Shown piece after piece: positions 21,782 through 33,819 of a stretch of 64,000 bases of DNA. The stretch covers positions 2,542,001 through 2,606,000 of the forward strand of contig JAEVLN010000004.1 in the NCBI GenBank assembly GCA_018350325.1. The letters are read 5' to 3'. Below the pieces are notes generated by a model. It searched no databases. It saw only the letters and a list, made by a program, of their open reading frames with translations, and was not told the origin of the DNA. The position numbers and the translations under genes are program-made. This DNA comes from Globodera rostochiensis (taxonomy: Eukaryota; Nematoda; Chromadorea; Rhabditida; Heteroderidae). The stretch's first letter is position 1; every line of letters starts with the position of its first letter.

Positions 21782-23222
21782 AACCTCCGTCGTTCCGTCC
21801 CCGCCCCCCTCCCTCTCCCTTCTCCCTCCCCCCCCCCCCCCCCCCCCCTCCCTCTTCCCTTCTCCCTCCCCCCCCCCCTCCCCCGCCCCCCTCCCTCTTC
21901 CCTTCTCCCTCCCCCCCCCCCTCCCCCGCCCCCCCCCTCTTCCCTTCTCCCTCCCCCCCCCCTCCCTCTTCCCTTCTCCCTCCCCCCCCCCCCCCCCCCT
22001 CCCTCTTCCCTTCTCCCTCCCCCCCCCCCTCCCCCGCCCCCCTCCCTCTTCCTTCTCCCTCCCCCCCCCCCTCCCCCGCCCCCCTCCCTCTTCCCTTCTC
22101 CCTCCCCCCCCCTCCCTCTTCCCTTCTCCCTCCCCCCCCCCTCCCCCGCCCCCCTCCCTCTTCCCTTCTCCCCCTCCCTTCCTTCCCCTCCCTTCCCCCC
22201 CACCCCTCCCCGTCCCCCCCCATTCCCCCTCCTTCCTCCCTCTTCCCTTCTCCCCCCTCCCTTCCTTCCCCTCCCTTCCCCCCCACCCTCCCCGTCCCCC
22301 CCCCCATTCCCCCCTCCCCCGCCCCCCTCCCTCTTCCCTTCTCCCCCCCCCCCTCCCCCGCCCCCCTCCCTCTTCCCTTCCCCCCCCCCTCCCCCGCCCC
22401 CCTCCCCTTCCCCCCTCTTCCCTCCCTCTTCCCTTCCCCCCCCCTCCCCCTTCTCCCCCCCTTCCTTCCCCCCCCCTCGCTCTTCCCTTCTCTCCCCCCC
22501 CTCCCTCCTTCTTCCCTTCCCCGCTCCCTCCCTCCCTCTTCCCCGCGCCCCTCCCTCCTCCCCCGCCCCCCTCCCCCCTCCCATTCCCTTCTCCCCCCCT
22601 TCCCTTCCCCCCCCCTCGCTCTTCCCTTCTCTCCCCCCCCTCCTCCTTCTTCCCTTCCCCGCCTCCCTCCCTCCCTCTTCCCTTCCCCCCCCCTCCCCCG
22701 CCCCCTCCCTCTTCCCCCCTCTTCCCTCCCTCTTCCCTTCCCCCCCCCTCCCCCGCCCCCTCCCCCCTCCCACTTCCCTTCTCCCCCCCTTCCCTTCCCC
22801 CCCCCCCCCTCCCTCTTCCTTCTCCCCCCCCCCCTCCCCCGCCCCCCTCCCTCTTCCCTTCCCCCCCCCCTCCCCCGCCCCCTCCCTCTTCCCCCCTCTT
22901 CCCTCCCTCTTCCCTTCCCCCCCCCCTCCCCCGCCCCCTCCCCCCTCCCACTTCCCTTCTCCCCCCCTTCCCTTCCCCCCCCCTCGCTCTTCCCTTTCTC
23001 CCCCCCCCTCCCTCCTTCTTCCCTTCCCCGCCTCCCTCCCTCCCTCTTCCCCGCGCCCTCCCTCCTCCCCCGCCCCCCTCCCCCCTCCCACTTCCCTTCT
23101 CCCCCCCCTTCCCTCCCCCCCCCCCCTCGCTCTTCCCTTCTCTCCCCCCCCTCCCTCCTTCTTCCCTTCCCCGCTCCCTCCCTCCCTCTTCCCCGCGGCC
23201 CTCCCTCCTTCCCCCTTTTTTC
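21782..23222. repeat. 1.4-kb homopyrimidine tract / microsatellite
   Basis: Almost only C and T on the plus strand. It is built from loosely repeated units such as CCCTCCCTCTTCCCTTCTCC separated by C runs of 6-20 and occasional CCCCCGCC. The very long open frames on both strands here come from the absence of stop codons in Y-only sequence and are not genes. The complementary strand is G-run rich. Confidence 0.95.
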
Positions 23223-24801
23223 TCTTTGCCCCCTCACGTCCACCTCCCACTTTTATGTCCGCAAACAAAAACACGGGTTGGGTTGTTCGTTCATTGGTCT
23301 TATTCCTGTGCAGAAACTTTCCAAATTCGTTTCTATGCAATTGCAGCGAGCATTCGCCGCCCGCTGGAGTTAATGATATCATTTCTCTGCCCGCCCTCTC
23401 TCTGTTTCTATGATGGGCGATAACTTTTCGCCACAGTTAATATGCATGTCTGACTCCCTTCTTAAAGACTGATTTAGAGTTGCCATTTCCTTTCTCGTGA
23501 TTATGCACAAGTGTCATTCACAACCATTTTTTAGCTGTCAAGTTATTTTTAATTAATGTTGCATTTTTTTATTAAGTTTAATATTTTTATTGCTTTAATA
23601 TTTAATTCAGTTCTTTTTACTTATTAATTCTCTCCATCCGCCTTATGCATCAATTCAAAGGCCGGTTGTCCATCGAATCTGCCTCTTTTGTCCATCGAAC
23701 TCTGAATTTCTTTTTTTGATTCTACGACCCCGGAAAGAAACTTCCAAAAGACGGGGGGGGGGGGGGACCACCCAATTTCAGTATCACTGTAATAATGCTT
23801 GTATGTATATGCAAGTGTGTATTTAGAAATTTTTTTACGGTCCTCTGTACTTAGAAGTGTGTCGTTTTTCCATCATGTCTTTGTACCTGTTTATATATAA
23901 TATCCATTTGTCCTACTTCTAAATGTTATTTATTTTGGGCTCTTCTTAGGTATTTTGCTTATTTGTAGGGACGATTTTTAGCTAAGAAAAACTCAAAATA
24001 GCCAACTAAATGGCAAAATTAAACGCTTTTTGATTCAATGCTCCATCCATTTTAGCCTGAAACGAAATATTTTTTGTCCAATTCATTTGTAAAAATGTCA
24101 GGGAGCAGAAAAACAAGTCAAAGTGAGTTCGGGAGCTTTATATCGCTAATATAAAAACCAAATGTTGCTTTGAGCAACTAACAAAGAGTGCTCTATGCTT
24201 TAACCGCCAAATTCATCATTCTCTTTTCAAAAGTCAAAGCTCGTTTAGATTCTATGTGGTTTCGGTTGTAGAAAATTTGAAATGCGCAAAATTCTACCCT
24301 CGATTCAAAACCCCATGTCAAAGTCACGTGGTATCTTTGTTTTATTCCCTATGAACTACAAGAATTTGATATGTTAAGGCATTGAATGTGGTTCTGACGA
24401 CCAAACACTTTCCGGTTATGTGAATTAAGATATGCCTAATGACTTTCAGATGGTGGGCAAGTAAAGCGTTGTAACTCATCAAATAGTGTTTCTTCATGCG
24501 AGGTGCATAGCAAGATTAAATCATTTTGTTGTCTTTTTCACGGGTGGAAAAGGCTAACAACTGCGAGTTTGATCATCAAAAACGATACTATTTCTTGAAT
24601 TTTTGCAAGTTGTGGCAACAAAAGACATTTGTCCTACATGCTGGATTAAAAAAATTTAAAAAAAAAACCAAATTCGGTTAGCCCCATAAATATAAAATCA
24701 AACTCGTTCATTTTTCTTTTTTGCCCGATGTTTCTTTTAAATAGAAAATTCTATAAACGTCCTGGTCATTGATTCGAAATCTGAAAAATTTAAAGCTATT
24801 T
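23223..24801. other. Intergenic, AT-rich
   Basis: No supportable gene. There is a G run at 23753-23766. Beyond that the sequence is ordinary AT-rich DNA with no open frame of interest; the upstream region of the next plus-strand gene lies at its right end. Confidence 0.5.
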
Positions 24802-26648
24802 ATGCTTTACATAAAAGACTCAAAAATTCAGTTTCTGCCACTCGCCGTCGTCGGATGCACTGGCTGTGAGAATTTAGTGGATAAAGCCAAGCGCGTCAGA
24901 CATGCGTGGCGGGAGCATCTCATAAGGGAGGTGACGGAAGAGAGGAACAAAGCTGCTGAGCGTGAGAAGAAGGAGGCGATTGAGCGCGAGAAACAAATTA
25001 TGAGCGATTCGGAGAAGCGCGAAAATAATTTGAAGGTCGGTCGCCGCATCCGTTCCATCGCCAATCAATTGGAATGTTTTCTGTGCACAACTCAAATATT
25101 CTAAGAATGGATCAGTCAGTTAAAGTATTTACCCAGAAAACAACTTACCTACCCCAAATATAATTGACTAATGCTATTGGAATTACAGGGTCTTTACGAC
25201 GAAATATCCACTGAAAGAGATCGACTGAGTGCGGTATTGACACAGACCAAGGAAAGAGTGCAAGAATTGGAATATGACAACTCGACCAAGCAAATTCATC
25301 TGGAGCGTTGCCAGACTCTGATTGAGAAGTATGCCAGAATGCGAGTGGATGCCATTGGGATGCTCGAGCAGCTGCTTGAGCTAGTGGCGGAAACCACTGA
25401 GCTGCAGCAAAACAACAACAATGACACCACGACCACGCATTCACACAATGAACAGAAGGTGCTTTGCTGCACTAATCGCGTTATGGGTTTATTACAGTGG
25501 CTGATGGTTAGCATAGTTATTGGAATCCAACGAGAAGGAAATTTCAATTTAAAAACGATTGAAATTCCGGAATGTGCATACATTTATAGAAATACCAAGA
25601 GACTGAGGTGCAGACTGACTCTCTGGAAGAAGAGGAGCAAGGAATGGAACAGGCCCGAGCAGTTCAACCGAGTCCTGTCGAATCTACGATGGGCACCAAC
25701 GTCAAGACGTTGTCTGCTGTTGGAAAACTGGTAATAGATTACTTTCTTAAATGGGAAAATATTTTGGAGTTATTTAGGCCAATCGGCTTGCTCGAAAACG
25801 CATTGAACTGACGAATGTGATCGACGACGTGAGCAAAAAGAATTTAGACTTGAAATCCAGGTTGATGGTTCGAGTGACACCATATTTATATTTACAATTT
25901 TTAGGGCCAGCTCCGGTGCCGAAGAGGAGGATGTTGTGTGCAACGGGGGGCCGCTGTTGAAGAGGGCACGAGAGTCGTCACCAGTCGAGTACCCGACACA
26001 GCCCAGTTCGGTTCAGGACGGAACTGTCGAAGAGGACGATGATGGTTTGTCTGTCACGGGGAGATTTGATTGAAAACGGAAAAAGACAAGCTGGGTTTTC
26101 CGCTAGCAAATCTTTAAAATTTCTCCTATACTTCTGAAAATTTGCCATGTTTTGGCTCTTACCTGTTGAGGTCATTCATTCCGGCGTTTTTAAAATAAAA
26201 ACATTTGGTTTTAGACATAATGTTTGTGGAGGTCGTCAAAAAAGCGCCTTCCACACCGCCAACCGTTAGGATGAATGGAAGTGTCAGTACAACGCCGGGA
26301 TCCACTTTGAACAACAGTCAGGTTTGAAAACTAAACTTTCCTATCGGTCACAACTACCAGTGATATAATATTCTCAAGACTTCTCATAAATCACAAAAAA
26401 AAAATGTTAAGAGGCTGCGCAAATTTAACGCGTCATCTGAGGAGGAGCAAATGGAAAAGTCCAAAGAGGAGGAGGACATCAGCGATGGCGGAGGCAGCGA
26501 CGGAATTGGCATGACCTTGTTTGGGCAATTAGTACAACAGCATAGGCGGCAAGATGAAGCAGAGGAAAAGGTCTCCGAAAACACAGTTAGGGCGGATTTT
26601 GGAGACTTAAGTTTTAAGGAGTTGTCGTTGGGATGGGATGGCAAATAG
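24802..26648 (+). CDS. Coiled-coil nuclear-type protein, unrecognised
   Basis: Multi-exon gene; the 5' end is uncertain. Supported exon ends are up to 25035, 25189-25458, 25602-25730 and 25778 onward, then pieces near 25905-26044, 26215-26321 and 26416-26648. The first exon contains LVDKAKRVRHAWREHLIREV followed by an E/K/R heptad region. The second (GLYDEISTERDRLSAVLTQ) continues the coiled coil with many Leu/Glu. The middle (ANRLARKRIELTNVIDDV) is helical. The C-terminal half is acidic and Ser-rich with short basic KR clusters (LLKRARESS, VKRLRKF), suggesting a nuclear protein. It ends FGDLSFKELSLGWDGK. The ATG at 24802 is tentative; AATTCAG at 24823-24829 could be an acceptor, so an upstream exon is possible. 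I do not recognise the family. Confidence 0.6.
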
Positions 26649-27536
26649 CGCTCTTTAATATTCAAAATTTTAAAAATTAAGTGAGTCTTCGGAATGCTCG
26701 ATTGACTCGCGGGAAGTGTGTGCAAAACCCAGAAGGACGCGCCTTTGTAACAGAACTCATTCCTTCTTGCCGGCCGAACAGATTATTTTAATTCCCGAAC
26801 AACCAAGGGAATAATCGTATTTGTCTTATCTCATCATCCTTTGAATGACCCATTTTTTGTTTCCCTCAAACTACACTCAAACAGCAGATGCGTACCGACC
26901 GAGCGACTTTCCTCGTGTTTAAATCCAAAATTACGGATTTCTATTTACTTTTTGGGTTAAGCCTCCACGCACGAAACTTTTGAACTCGGTACCTTCTGAA
27001 CAGAAAATCAATCTCAATTCGATCATCAGTTAGGTTTTTAAGCGTTTTTCTTTTGGTTTGTTCCCGAATATACTATACATACATCAATTACTATATTTCC
27101 TCTCCCGCCTTCATTTGTTTTGATCTAAAGAAGTTACGACATCTTTCGGTTTCGACCAGTTGCAGATAAAATCATTTTTATTAAAAAAAAAAGCTTACAT
27201 AACGAGATAAGGATATTTATGACTAGACCCTCACCACCAAGCCACCCCAGCAAATAAATATGCTCGATTTACGATTTTTACTTTTTCTAAGTGTGTGTTT
27301 ATGGCAGTTGAAAAAAATAGGGCAAAAAAATCGAGTTTAAAAACGGCTTATAAACAATTCCGCTTGTCCCAAAAATTTGTAGGAGGTAAAGAAGCATTTG
27401 GGCTGGAGTTTAGGAAATAAAAAATACATTTTATAAATTAGCCCTGCGCTGTCATTGGCCATCCTTCTCTGCCGTCATGTCATTCTCATCGATCGAAGGG
27501 GCTGGAAGTTTGCATAAACTTATAAAAGTCCAATTT
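26649..27536. other. Intergenic between convergent genes
   Basis: The 3' regions of the coiled-coil gene (+) and the Golgi-type gene (-) meet here. AT-rich; no further gene seen. Confidence 0.5.
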
Positions 27537-29568
27537 TCAAAAAGCGGAAATAGCACCTTCAATTGCTCCGTCGCCGACTTTAACGTCTTTGTCCGGATGG
27601 TCCTCTTCCTCCTCTTGCAAATGTTGCTGCTTTGCCGCGCTCATTTGGAGCTGTTCATCCACTGTCTGTAATCAAAATTGCTGTTAAAATTGTTACATTC
27701 TGTGACCAAATGACCCATTTCTTCACCTCCTCCTCATCCTCCTTTTCCTTGTCCAACTGCCCGTGCCGTTTGTCCTCCTCCTGCCGTGCCGCCGCCCTCA
27801 ACAACTCGCCTCGGGCGTTACCGCCTTCGCGTTTTGCCGCTTCCGCCGCCACTTCCTCGAGGTGCACGCGACCGCCAGCGCCCATCGGACGTCGCTGCGT
27901 TGGCTCTTCATTTTTGTTGTGCTCGTATTGGTGTTGCAGTCGTTGTACGTCCGACTCATCCAACCGCTCATGTGCTGTATCTATGAATGTGGAAAAGGAT
28001 GGAATTGTCTAAATCGGTTACGATTGTTGTACTAGGAGGAAAGTGAGCTAAATTAAATTGCTATTTTTGGACCAATTTTCATAACAAATTCTGGTAAAAA
28101 TTCAAAAATTTTCCCGGCGGCTACTATTGGCACCGCCGACCCACCTCCCCCAGAAGTAAAGTGCAGTTTAAATTCTTTAACAAAAATGCAATAAAATCTA
28201 AAAATGCACTCTTAAAAATTGATTCATTACCCCCCCTCCCCCGAAAAAAAAGTTCTCGGTCCGCCCTTGGTGACCCTGACATCAATTTGTGTGTTATGTC
28301 GCCTACCATCATTCCGAACGCGCTGCTCCTGTTTTGGCTTTGGCATTTTCGTTGTATCCGACGGAGCCGTCGTTGTTGCATCAACCCCCATCCCGGTCTG
28401 TTCAGTTTTATCACCAGTCTTTGCCGTACTGCTGTTCGCTTCCGTTGGCGCCGTTAACTGTCGCTGCGGCTGCGCCACAGTGGCACTTTTTGTTGTTGCT
28501 GTGCTGGTGCCATTTGGCTCCGATGAACTTTGACCCAATTCAGCACGCAGCCTAAATAAATTTGAAATTCAAAGCGTTTCTTAACAAAAAGTTGAAATAC
28601 TCCACCAGCCCCGCATATTTTGTTATAGATCATTTTTTTTGAAGAAAAAAAGACTGACTGCTCGACAGTTTGTGTCAAATTGGCGACTTGTTCGGCATGA
28701 CGTTGTTGCTGGTTTTGCTAAAACGGTATATATTTAATCGTACCTTTTGAACAATTTTACCATTTCCTTTTTTGCGGAGTTCAATTTGTCACTAATTTCG
28801 CTAATGTTCTTTGCGCATTGGGACTTGCTCGTGTCCATGTGAACGGCAGCCAACTTGGTGTCGGTTTGGCAGACTATTTTGTGAAAAAATCATATTTTAT
28901 TCACTATGGCAGTATTATTTTAGAGATTTCGATTAAACCGTAGATTGGATTTTGATTTTTTTTTCTACACTTTGTAAATGGACTCACCCAACCAAAGGCT
29001 AGAAGACCTTTCTTTAAAATTGTAGCTATTTTGACAAAACCAAAAAAAACACCCTAAATTCCCAAAGCTACTGCATGCACTGCAGTCTATTATATTTGCT
29101 ATTTGCCGACCTTCCAATTTTTTGTTGGTCTCGTCTCCTAGCTTTCGACATTGCTGCTCAGTTCGCTTCAACTGTTCCAACTTCACGTTCAACTCCAACA
29201 TCTCATTGTTCAGTTTCACGTTCTGCGCATTGGACTGCTCGAAGTCAGCGCGGAATGTGTTCAACTCGGCGTTGTTGCTCATGTACTGGTAGGCCAAGAA
29301 CAGAAACACCACGACCACAACCAACAGCATGAAGGTGGATACATTGCGCGTACGCTGGAACAGGCTTGTACCATTTCTGGAATAGTAAAATCGAAATCAT
29401 TGTCGTTGAGTGGGGGCAGCAAGAATTGGGCTTGAAAATAAAAAGTAAATTGAGCAAAACCCAACAATTTATCAACCCAACCTAAGTTAAATTTGGAATT
29501 GTTCAATATAATGGATATTTGTGAGAACAAAACCTCCCGAGCCTCCGATAGTTTGCTGTTTCTGCCAT
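27537..29568 (-). CDS. Type II Golgi-type membrane protein with coiled coil (GOLM/CASC4-like, tentative)
   Basis: Exon 1 (29568-29534) encodes MAETANYRRLGR. It joins in phase to an exon starting near 29367 that reads NGTSLFQRTRNVST, followed by one membrane helix (MLLVVVVVFLFLAYQYM). This leaves a short basic cytoplasmic N-terminus, a signal-anchor layout. The luminal part is a coiled coil (ELNTFRADFEQSNAQNVKLNN, LELNVKLEQLKRTEQQCRKLG), then a Ser/Thr/Gln-rich stretch with PTEANSSTAKTGDKTEQTG and an acidic, Glu/Gln-rich C-terminal half (RLQHQYEHNKNEEP, EEEEDHPDKDVKVGD) ending GAISAF at 27537. Topology, coiled coil and an acidic tail match the vertebrate GOLM1/CASC4 group, but sequence identity is too weak to name it. 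Internal exon borders are approximate. Confidence 0.65.
28107..28162 (+). repeat. Dispersed repeat copy 2
   Basis: Matches 19811-19868 over about 55 bp, with GGCACCGCCGACCCACCT as the best-conserved block. Both copies are followed by a C-rich run. Confidence 0.7.
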
Positions 29569-29954
29569 CACATCAATTTAGAGCATCACCACTGCCCCAG
29601 CAAAGCATAAAAAACGACAAAAAAATAAAAATGGTTAAATTGTCTAACTAAAGCATTTAATTTTGGCGTTCTGTCATTAATTAAAAACTAAAACACGAAG
29701 TTGGAGCAAAACGAAGAAAACAGAAGCAGAACAGATTAAAACTGCTTCGGACCGGAAAGCTCCTTAACTGGTCAACGACAGCTAATTTTAGTCTAATATT
29801 TTTTTTCGCAAATTCATTCAATTAGCATGGAATGCCATTCACATCGCTCGGAGATTTCCTTTTTCAATTACGATTGTTAACATTTCCTTTTGTGCTTTAG
29901 CAATATGCGATTACGAACTGCGAGCACTCAACAGCAGCAGAAGAAGACGTCGAT
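29569..29954. promoter_or_regulatory. Divergent intergenic region, Golgi-type gene / ash-2
   Basis: The two genes face away from each other across less than 400 bp, so both promoters are expected here. No specific element was recognised. Part of it may be 5' UTR of ash-2. Confidence 0.4.
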
Positions 29955-32900
29955 ATGTGTCACAACGGCGAGGGCGTCCTCAACAACACCGACGCCGATC
30001 AGTTCAAGCAGAGCACCTTCTCGGGAATTCAGCAGAGAGTCAAGCAGCCGACCGGACGACACTTCGCTTTCCTTCAGCCAGCAGGACCCAATGTTCACGT
30101 CCTCAACCGTTTGCTACTGGTACAAGCAAACAATGGTGGTCAGCAGCCCAGATTCCCCCTCCCATGTTTATGGGCCTGGTAGTGGTGGACATAAGCTACA
30201 GCATGGATTTTATAAAAAAAATTCCTTCAAAATTAAAATTTTCATTTTTGTTAAGCAACGGCATTCGACATTTGGGCAATTTGGAGGTCCATTGTGCCCT
30301 GTGCAAGCGATGGTTTCACCAAAATTGCTTCCAGGACCTAAAGGATTTGTGAGAAATTTTAATTTTTAGTTTTAAACCATAAAGTTAGTTCTCCATTTTA
30401 TTAAGGTTTTTATTTTTAAAATTCACCTAGTCACATAATTATGGTTCTCTTTTTCAATTAAAAAATGACGTAAATTTTTCAGCGGTGGTCTCCCCTTTAT
30501 GGTTTCATACGTATTCCACTGTCGAAACTGTTCTTCTGACGGCCACGAGAAGTGGACAATCAAAAGTGCAAGTTCGTTAGGGGTTGGGGCTGATTTCCGA
30601 ATTAATTTCTGCAAATTTAAACGCCGGCTGATTTTAATTCTTAAATTAAAAGTTTTTGAAATGCCCTATTTTTCAGCTTTCTCCCACATGTGCGTCATGG
30701 CGTTGGCCAATCTGACGTTGGAATATCGGCTGAAAATGGCGGCGGACGACGGTGTCGAAGTCAAATCGACAGCCGACGAGGAGGACATCCCTAAATATTT
30801 CAGTTTGGAGGACGAAATCATTCCCTACATGGAAAAGCATTGGGTAATGGAGGGCACATCTGACTGGGAGGGGGGAGAATATTTTTCATCAAATCGACGG
30901 ATTCCTTTCCCGCAACAAAAAATTTGCTATTTTTTTTGGACCATAATTTTTCTACAAAGCTGTGGTTTGAAACTTTTCTGAAACATTTGGTAAATACAGG
31001 AATATTTGTCGACAACGGCACGTCGTCAGAAGAAAACATGGCATCAGACTATCGCGAAAACATTGCAGAAGGATATCGAACTGTTTGTGCCAGATCCGTC
31101 CAACACCGCCACCACCAGTAGTGCCAATACCAACCAACAGCAGCAGACAACAATTGGTGGAAGCGGCGGCAGTGAGACAGGCGGCGAGACACCCACAACT
31201 CAACAACAGCAGCAGCATCAGCGATGTGCATTTTCATTACGCGAGCGCGACCTGTTCCGCATTGGCCCAATGCACGAGGCGATTGTGCAGGTGACACGGG
31301 GCTGTTTAGCAGGTTCAAAGGCCTAATCTCATCCCCACCCCGAAAGTCGTTCTATTAACAATGGGAAGACGAACGCTAAGAAATCCCAATTCAACTGAAG
31401 AAGCCAAAACCCTCAACCTCAAATTTGTTAGGGAAAGCGCCCATATTTTGCACTGTCCTTAACGCATTTTTTTTTTTGTTGAGTTGTCCAAACGTCATTC
31501 CTCCTCCTCTTCCGCCGGCGGCACTCCGACCGCAGTGGAGAAAGAACTGCTCGGCTTGGGCGCCTTGGAGGCCGACGTACAGCAGAGTGAGCTGGCGTTG
31601 AACACGCACACAAATTCACCCAATCTTTCCCCAAGGCGTTCTGTCCGACCTCACCGGAGGGCCAAAAACGCGCGGCGCCAGCAAGCGCAAAGCCGCGGCC
31701 GCGCTGGCCGTTTCCTGCTCTCCTTCGAGCAGCACATCGGCTGCTGGTGCCACGGCGAACGGTGGTGGCAGTGACAGCAAATTGTTGTCGCTGATGGTCA
31801 GCGTCGGCGGTCTGTCAGCTCCCAAGAAGGCCAAGCTGTACGGTGGTGGTGGAGTGTTACTAAAAGAAAAAAAAAGTATTTTTAGAGCTAGCAGCAATGA
31901 ATTCTCGTCGATGCAACTTCTTGGCGCCAGCGCTGGAGTGTTTGTGGATGTTCCGTATAATCGGTAATTTTTAAACTTTGGAAGGGGAGCCTCTAAATGT
32001 AAGATTAAAATTTAGGGAGGGCTACCGGTATTATTTAGTGGAGAAGGACCCGAACATTTTGAATCGGTTGGTCATTTATGGATTTAAAAAATGGAGTTAG
32101 TAATTTAGCGACCAATTTAACACTGAAGAACTGAACAACAACACTCGAGCAGTGCAAATTCCCTCCCACATTTACCGGTTAACCATCCCAACGTCCGTCA
32201 CACTGTCACCCAACGACAGGGCCAATCAGGCAAGCAAACAAAGCTATCACCAAGCAACACGCTTTGTTGTTGATCGAAAAAAGAAAACCCAAAAAAATAC
32301 ACCAAATGGATTTTTCAGCTCATTGTCGAGTTGGACAATTTGATGGTGACCGGAAATGAGGGGCATTCCGTTGTACGTGCCACGCATTCCGTGTGCCATG
32401 GCAGCTGGTTTTACGAGGTGGGAACCATTGAAAGAAGGGTTGGGCTTTGTTGGGGGAGGGGAGAGGGGGGGGGTACATTTTAAGAGATATTAGATAATAA
32501 ATAAACAAATAATTTTTAGATGGATTTTCTTGCACAGCCAGACGAATCGCACGTACGTGTCGGATGGGCCCAAGCAAATGGTAAGAATGTATTAAAAAAA
32601 GAAAATGCATGAAAATTGTCGTTGTGAATTTTAGCGATTTTGTTAGCCTCGCTTGGCTATGGCAAGTTCGGGTACAGCTGGCGCAGCAAACACGGCACCG
32701 CCTTCCACGACGCGTACGGAAAACATTTCCACAAGCGCGGCTTCAGGCAGGGCGATGTTGTCGGTACAATCAAAACTTCCCATTACGATGGCAAAGATTT
32801 TTTGGTGAACCGGATAGGGAATAAAATGATGTACAACTTGGGCCCATTAATGAACGAAGTGATTGAACCATTCCGTTAAACTTTCTAAATCTAATTTATT

Positions 32901-33468
32901 GGCTGTCTGATTGTGCTGCCTTCACCGGAAGAGATCACTGCGCAAGGGTTTGCCCCGTCGGATGTGTTGCCCGCGTCACGCAAGGATTGTGATCTTATCA
33001 AGTTCAAGCAGATCTACTTCTTCGAGGAGAAGGACGAACCGCAACATGCGCTACAACAGTTGAAGCCCTTGAGGGGCTCCAAAGTGAGGGAAACGCTTTA
33101 GCTAGTCGTCAAGTCTGGTCAAATAACTTTTTGTGCAGATCGAATTCTTTCTCAACGGGCAGTCGGCCGGCGTCGCTTACGAGGACATTTTCTTTGGCCA
33201 CTACTTTCCCGCCGTCTCCTTGTTCCAGTCGGCGCGCGTTCGCTTCAATTTTGGGCCCAAATTCCGCTACGCTCCGCAGGCCGTGCGCGATGGCACCGCA
33301 TGGCCTTTGAGTGCGCGTCCGGAACAACAGCAAACGGAGCAGACGTTGGCCGACGCGGTTTTCATGACGGTGAATGCAGAGGAGTTGGAGCGTCGGAACG
33401 CCGATTATTTCGCGGCACTGGCGGCCAAGGACAGTCAGCAACAGCAGCAGCAACCGACAACAAAATGA
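29955..33468 (+). CDS. ash-2: ASH2, subunit of the COMPASS/MLL H3K4 methyltransferase core
   Basis: Scaffold of the WDR5-RBBP5-ASH2-DPY30 module that activates SET1/MLL enzymes; nuclear. The first accepted exon (ATG at 29955) leads into an atypical PHD/zinc region: [60 protein letters not shown] winged-helix-like region follows ([26 protein letters not shown]). After a low-complexity linker (Q, S, KRK) come [14 protein letters not shown] and the SPRY domain: [116 protein letters not shown]. It ends in a Gln run at 33468. One intron (32230-32318) starts with GC. Another (32764-32901) appears to end in TG. The linker exons near 31480-31860 are unresolved. Confidence 0.92.
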
Positions 33469-33819
33469 GCGGCGACGGCACGGAATCGAGAACGCGCGGG
33501 AGGCAGAGAAATAGAAGAAGAACTCCAAGACCAAAAAATTGCATTTAAAGTAGATATTACGCTTTCTGTATTAAATTATATGTATTTTTGTTTTTTATGA
33601 TGTAAAGAAGATTACTGATTTTTATTGATAAAAATGATTCTCCATGTTGCAACGTATTCCATATTTATTTTTGCCATAATAAAATTACATTAAGTCATTG
33701 TAAGTGAATTAACACAAAGAGCATAAAATAGGAAAATATACGAAAAGTCACAGTAAATAAATCCTCATACCTATCAGCATTTCCCAAACATAGGAACCGT
33801 GAAACAAATGTCAAAGCGT
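33469..33819. other. Intergenic between convergent genes
   Basis: The 3' ends of ash-2 (+) and the unknown minus-strand gene meet here. AT-rich; several ATAAA-like signals, no gene. Confidence 0.5.

Noticed and set aside
21634..23382. Very long open frames on both strands (over 500 codons)
   Set aside because: They lie in the pyrimidine-only tract, where stop codons cannot occur. The composition is almost only Pro/Ser/Leu or Gly/Arg/Glu, with no splice or start context.
29890..30369. 159-codon frame at the start of ash-2
   Set aside because: Begins with TTG, not ATG. Phase at the next splice site selects the frame starting at 29955, which leads into [13 protein letters not shown].
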